Assembly (NCBI GenBank): GCA_963626555.1
Contig: CAVFXQ010000003.1
Location: 1-64,000, forward strand
Direction: 5' to 3'
Length of the DNA stretch: 64,000 nucleotides
DNA from: UBA1181 sp963626555
GTDB lineage: Bacteria > Bacteroidota > Bacteroidia > Bacteroidales > Paludibacteraceae
This document shows positions 61,626-64,000 of this stretch, one piece after another. The stretch's first letter is position 1; each line of letters begins with the position of its first letter. Under the pieces are notes generated by a model that made no database searches, was not told the origin of the DNA, and saw nothing but the letters and a program-made list of their open reading frames with translations. A program made the translations under genes and the position numbers.

Positions 61626-63380
61626 CTAAAAAATTAGTCCGAGTCTTGCTGCAATGTAGCCTAAATTTTTGATTCCACTGTCTGTAAGTCCCAATACCCA
61701 GCGGTAGTTGTATGCCCCACCGATGTAGAGAATTTTGGAATTGGTTAAGATGATACCGAGATTCAGTCCGCCTTCCGCTTGAGGTGTGAAAGCGACGCCG
61801 TCTCCGATGCGCATACCAGCGTGAGCGGCTACTTCAGGAGAGAAGAAAAATCTTCCGACAGCCATTGGACATTGGGCGCCGACGGCGAAAGAATAAGATA
61901 ATGCGCCTGCTTTATTATCGTCTTCGAAGGTAAAACCGTCTTCCTTGTTGCCTTCTATCATTCCAAAGTCTATGTTTGCGGAGTAGAAACCAAATTTGTT
62001 GAACATCTTGGCATATTGAGCTCCAATTTTAAACTTATCTGTGAAATGACTGTCATCTTCACCTTTGAGGTCGTTCAAGGTCGGTGTAAAATAAGCGACA
62101 CTGACACTGTGGCGGTCGGATAAATTTAAAATACGAAATCCTTTTTCTGCAAGGAACGTACCTTGGTCGTTTGAACCATCTCTTCTTCCTTTGGCGGCCT
62201 GGGTGGCTCTTTCGTTAAAAATATCTGTTGATTTGATTTTCCATTCGTTTTCTTCCACCACCCAAGATGTTGTGTAATGGTTTTTCTTGTTGACGAAAGT
62301 AACAATGGAAGAGTCTGTGGTGGAAGCGACGGATTCAATTGTCAAATTCACTGATTTTTTAATGGTTTTCTTGATATTGTCTGCGAGCATCAGCTTTAAT
62401 CCCTTGATAGGTTCTCCGCTACGAAGTTTTAAATTAGCGTCATTAGAGACGATAGAAATCATACCTTTCAGTTGGTCGGAAGGTATGTTAAGAACCATTT
62501 TGCTAGAGACAAAATAAGCTATAGAGTCGTTGGATTGATCTATAGAAGCAATGAATTTGTTGGCTTGATTCAAGAGGTCGTCGTTATCCTTGATGATTTT
62601 TTTAGAATTTGCCTTCGTATTGTTTTTCGCATTAAGAAATTTCAAAATATCAGTTGCGTTGATTGAAAAGTTGGCGTTTTCACGTTGTGTGGCTTTCCAT
62701 GTATTCATTCCGATGACAGTATATTTCCCTTTGTTGAGGATGAGAAGTGGTCCGCCAGAACTACCTGGGTCAACTTGAGCAGTATGTTGAATAACAGAAA
62801 TATGCGCACTGTCGGTTAGTTCAAGGTTGTGGTATTTAGAGTTGGAAATGATACCGTTACCCAGTTGCCAGGAAGGCTCATCTCCCAATCCAGGGAACCC
62901 TGCAGACCAAACCGAAGTGCCGTCTTTCAAGTTTGTTGTGCTGATTTCTAATGGCGTGAACTTAGAACTTGCTTTGGCGTTGAGTTGGACGATTGCGATA
63001 TCTGTCGAATCAGAAATAGATAGAACAGCGTTGTTGGTGATAGTGTCGTTGCCCGTTTCAGATTGGAAAATGAGCGATACCCAACGAGCGTCATCTACGA
63101 CATGCTTGTTGGTGACGACAACTAATTTTCCGTCTGTTCCTTTGGTTACAAAACCAGATCCGAAAGAGGAAAAACTTTTGCCGAGCTGTCGCGCCGCCGA
63201 CATATAAGACAAAGAGTAGAGTGTCTTACAAGTCTCCTCTAATGCATTTTGATCAGACTTAGAGAGATTCCGCTGAACGATACAAACACTTTCTTTTAAA
63301 TCTTGTTCCGCCGAGACGGTATTGAAAGGTTGGAAAAACGACAATCCTAAAAACCATGCGAAGATGTAATTTTTTTTCAT
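61626..63380 (-). CDS. Trypsin-like protease fused to a putative outer-membrane barrel
   Basis: A 584-aa protein with signal peptide (about 1-24). The S1C-like protease domain (about 60-260) has catalytic His93 in VTNKHVV, Asp127 in SDSTDIAIV and Ser208 in DPGSSGGP. A helical middle (about 260-380) follows. The last 165 residues alternate polar and hydrophobic positions like an outer-membrane beta-barrel (FKIGAQYAKMF, LSYSFAVGAQCPM, YIAARLGLIF) and end in the C-terminal Phe of barrel proteins. An autotransporter-like or surface-displayed protease is possible, but no PDZ domain and no T9SS tail are seen. Confidence 0.82.
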   Translation of the reverse strand: MKKNYIFAWFLGLSFFQPFNTVSAEQDLKESVCIVQRNLSKSDQNALEETCKTLYSLSYMSAARQLGKSFSSFGSGFVTKGTDGKLVVVTNKHVVDDARWVSLIFQSETGNDTITNNAVLSISDSTDIAIVQLNAKASSKFTPLEISTTNLKDGTSVWSAGFPGLGDEPSWQLGNGIISNSKYHNLELTDSAHISVIQHTAQVDPGSSGGPLLILNKGKYTVIGMNTWKATQRENANFSINATDILKFLNAKNNTKANSKKIIKDNDDLLNQANKFIASIDQSNDSIAYFVSSKMVLNIPSDQLKGMISIVSNDANLKLRSGEPIKGLKLMLADNIKKTIKKSVNLTIESVASTTDSSIVTFVNKKNHYTTSWVVEENEWKIKSTDIFNERATQAAKGRRDGSNDQGTFLAEKGFRILNLSDRHSVSVAYFTPTLNDLKGEDDSHFTDKFKIGAQYAKMFNKFGFYSANIDFGMIEGNKEDGFTFEDDNKAGALSYSFAVGAQCPMAVGRFFFSPEVAAHAGMRIGDGVAFTPQAEGGLNLGIILTNSKILYIGGAYNYRWVLGLTDSGIKNLGYIAARLGLIF

Positions 63381-63412
63381 TTTAAAATATTGGTTGTAAA
63401 AAAAAACTTTTG

Positions 63413-63420
63413 CAAAGGTA
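63413..63420 (-). promoter_or_regulatory. -7 promoter box of the protease gene
   Basis: TACCTTTG on the minus strand, 33 nt upstream of the protease ATG. Confidence 0.5.
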
Positions 63421-63525
63421 GTGAAAAATAAGAAAGGATGGATTTAGAAAAGCAAGGAAAAAGCGAGTGGTAGAGGCGATTTGAAATAGACATACACAAA
63501 GTAGTGATATTAAGCAAAAAATCAC

Positions 63526-63533
63526 TAAATTTG
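63526..63533 (+). promoter_or_regulatory. -7 promoter box of ileS
   Basis: TAAATTTG, 57 nt upstream of the ileS ATG; leader about 50 nt. Confidence 0.5.
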
Positions 63534-63589
63534 CGGTGGTTTTTTAGCCTTTATTTTCAGAGTTGATAAATAAGTACGAGTAATGCGAT

Positions 63590-64000
63590 ATGGCAAAGAA
63601 ATTCGCTGAATATTCAAAATTTGACCTCTCAGAGATAAACAAGGAGGTTTTGAAACAATGGGATGAAAAAGATTTGTTTCATAAAAGTATAAGTATCCGT
63701 GAGGGAGCCCCTTCATTTGTTTTTTTTGAGGGACCTCCTTCTGCCAACGGTATGCCAGGTATTCACCATGTGATGGCGCGTTCAATCAAGGATATCTTTT
63801 GTCGTTACAAAACGATGAAGGGGTTTCATGTGAAGCGCAAGGCAGGATGGGACACTCATGGGTTGCCTGTAGAATTGGGAGTAGAGAAGGAACTGGGCAT
63901 TACGAAAGAAGATATTGGCAAAAAAATTTCAGTAGACGATTATAACGATGCTTGTCGTAAGAACGTGATGAAGTACACGAGAGAGTGGACTGACCTCACG
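63590..64000 (+). CDS. ileS: Isoleucyl-tRNA synthetase, N-terminal part
   Basis: The first 137 codons of IleS, which charges tRNA-Ile. It begins MAKKFAEYSKFDL and has the class I signature region PPSANGMPGIHHV (HIGH equivalent GIHHV, about 50-62) and the conserved RKAGWDTHGLPVE (about 83-95). The gene runs off the right edge; the full protein is expected to be about 1,100 aa. It is divergent from the protease gene, with a TAAATTTG box upstream. Confidence 0.97.
   Translation, partial: MAKKFAEYSKFDLSEINKEVLKQWDEKDLFHKSISIREGAPSFVFFEGPPSANGMPGIHHVMARSIKDIFCRYKTMKGFHVKRKAGWDTHGLPVELGVEKELGITKEDIGKKISVDDYNDACRKNVMKYTREWTDLT

Noticed and set aside
1..64000. CRISPR array, insertion sequences, rRNA
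   Set aside because: No regularly spaced repeats, transposase motifs or rRNA segments were seen.

Overview
The window looks like a chromosomal stretch of an uncultured, probably gut- or rumen-dwelling member of the Bacteroidales. The reasons are repeated TAnnTTTG -7 promoter boxes (some with a TTTG -33 box 18-20 bp upstream), type IX secretion (T9SS) signatures (a DUF5103 plug protein, a GldA-like ATPase, a C-terminal sorting domain on a GH5 enzyme), a Bacteroidota-type cytidine deaminase, M20 deacetylase and small membrane proteins, and secreted plant-polysaccharide enzymes (GH5 glucanase, PL1 pectate lyase). There are two assembly gaps: 10 N at 4131-4140 and 534 N at 55847-56380. No rRNA, CRISPR array or insertion sequence was seen; there is one tRNA (Asn).

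1-4200: an accessory minus-strand operon that starts at a promoter just right of the small gap. It runs through a 44-aa acidic mini-protein, an OLD/AAA15-type ATPase with a DUF3696 tail, an unrecognised 341-aa protein translationally coupled to it (ATGA overlap), an EcsC-like membrane-associated protein and a truncated small membrane protein. This is the best candidate in the window for an undescribed (defence-like) system.

4243-23150: mostly housekeeping genes: HAD phosphatase, cytidine deaminase, an OmpH-like chaperone with a small membrane protein, T9SS plug, DnaB, YraN, tRNA-Asn, ClpC, GyrA with a TPR lipoprotein-like partner, a DUF234-type ATPase, GT2, topoisomerase III and HtpG. 23400-31570: secreted and envelope functions: a papain-like lipoprotein, a radical-SAM activase abutting a cysteine-rich TonB-like lipoprotein, a pectate lyase and a YfhO-like membrane protein.

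31840-44280: phosphodiesterase, nuclease lipoprotein, bactofilin, PheS, a LytS/LytTR two-component pair, an orphan TolC with a dyad operator, dihydroorotase, polyprenol-phosphate sugar transferase, Mfd and a 54-aa ferredoxin missed by long-ORF criteria. 44390-49440: glycosyltransferase, flippase and a histidine-rich COG0523 metallochaperone in one overlapping operon, then a MATE exporter. 49495-54436: nitroreductase, DsbD and the T9SS-exported GH5 enzyme. 54732-64000: a gap-interrupted AAA-ATPase/nuclease gene, an ybaK-gldA-rnhA-argE-like minus-strand operon, a PepSY-like lipoprotein, a 43-aa membrane peptide, a trypsin-like protease fused to a putative outer-membrane barrel with a secreted partner, and the 5' part of ileS.
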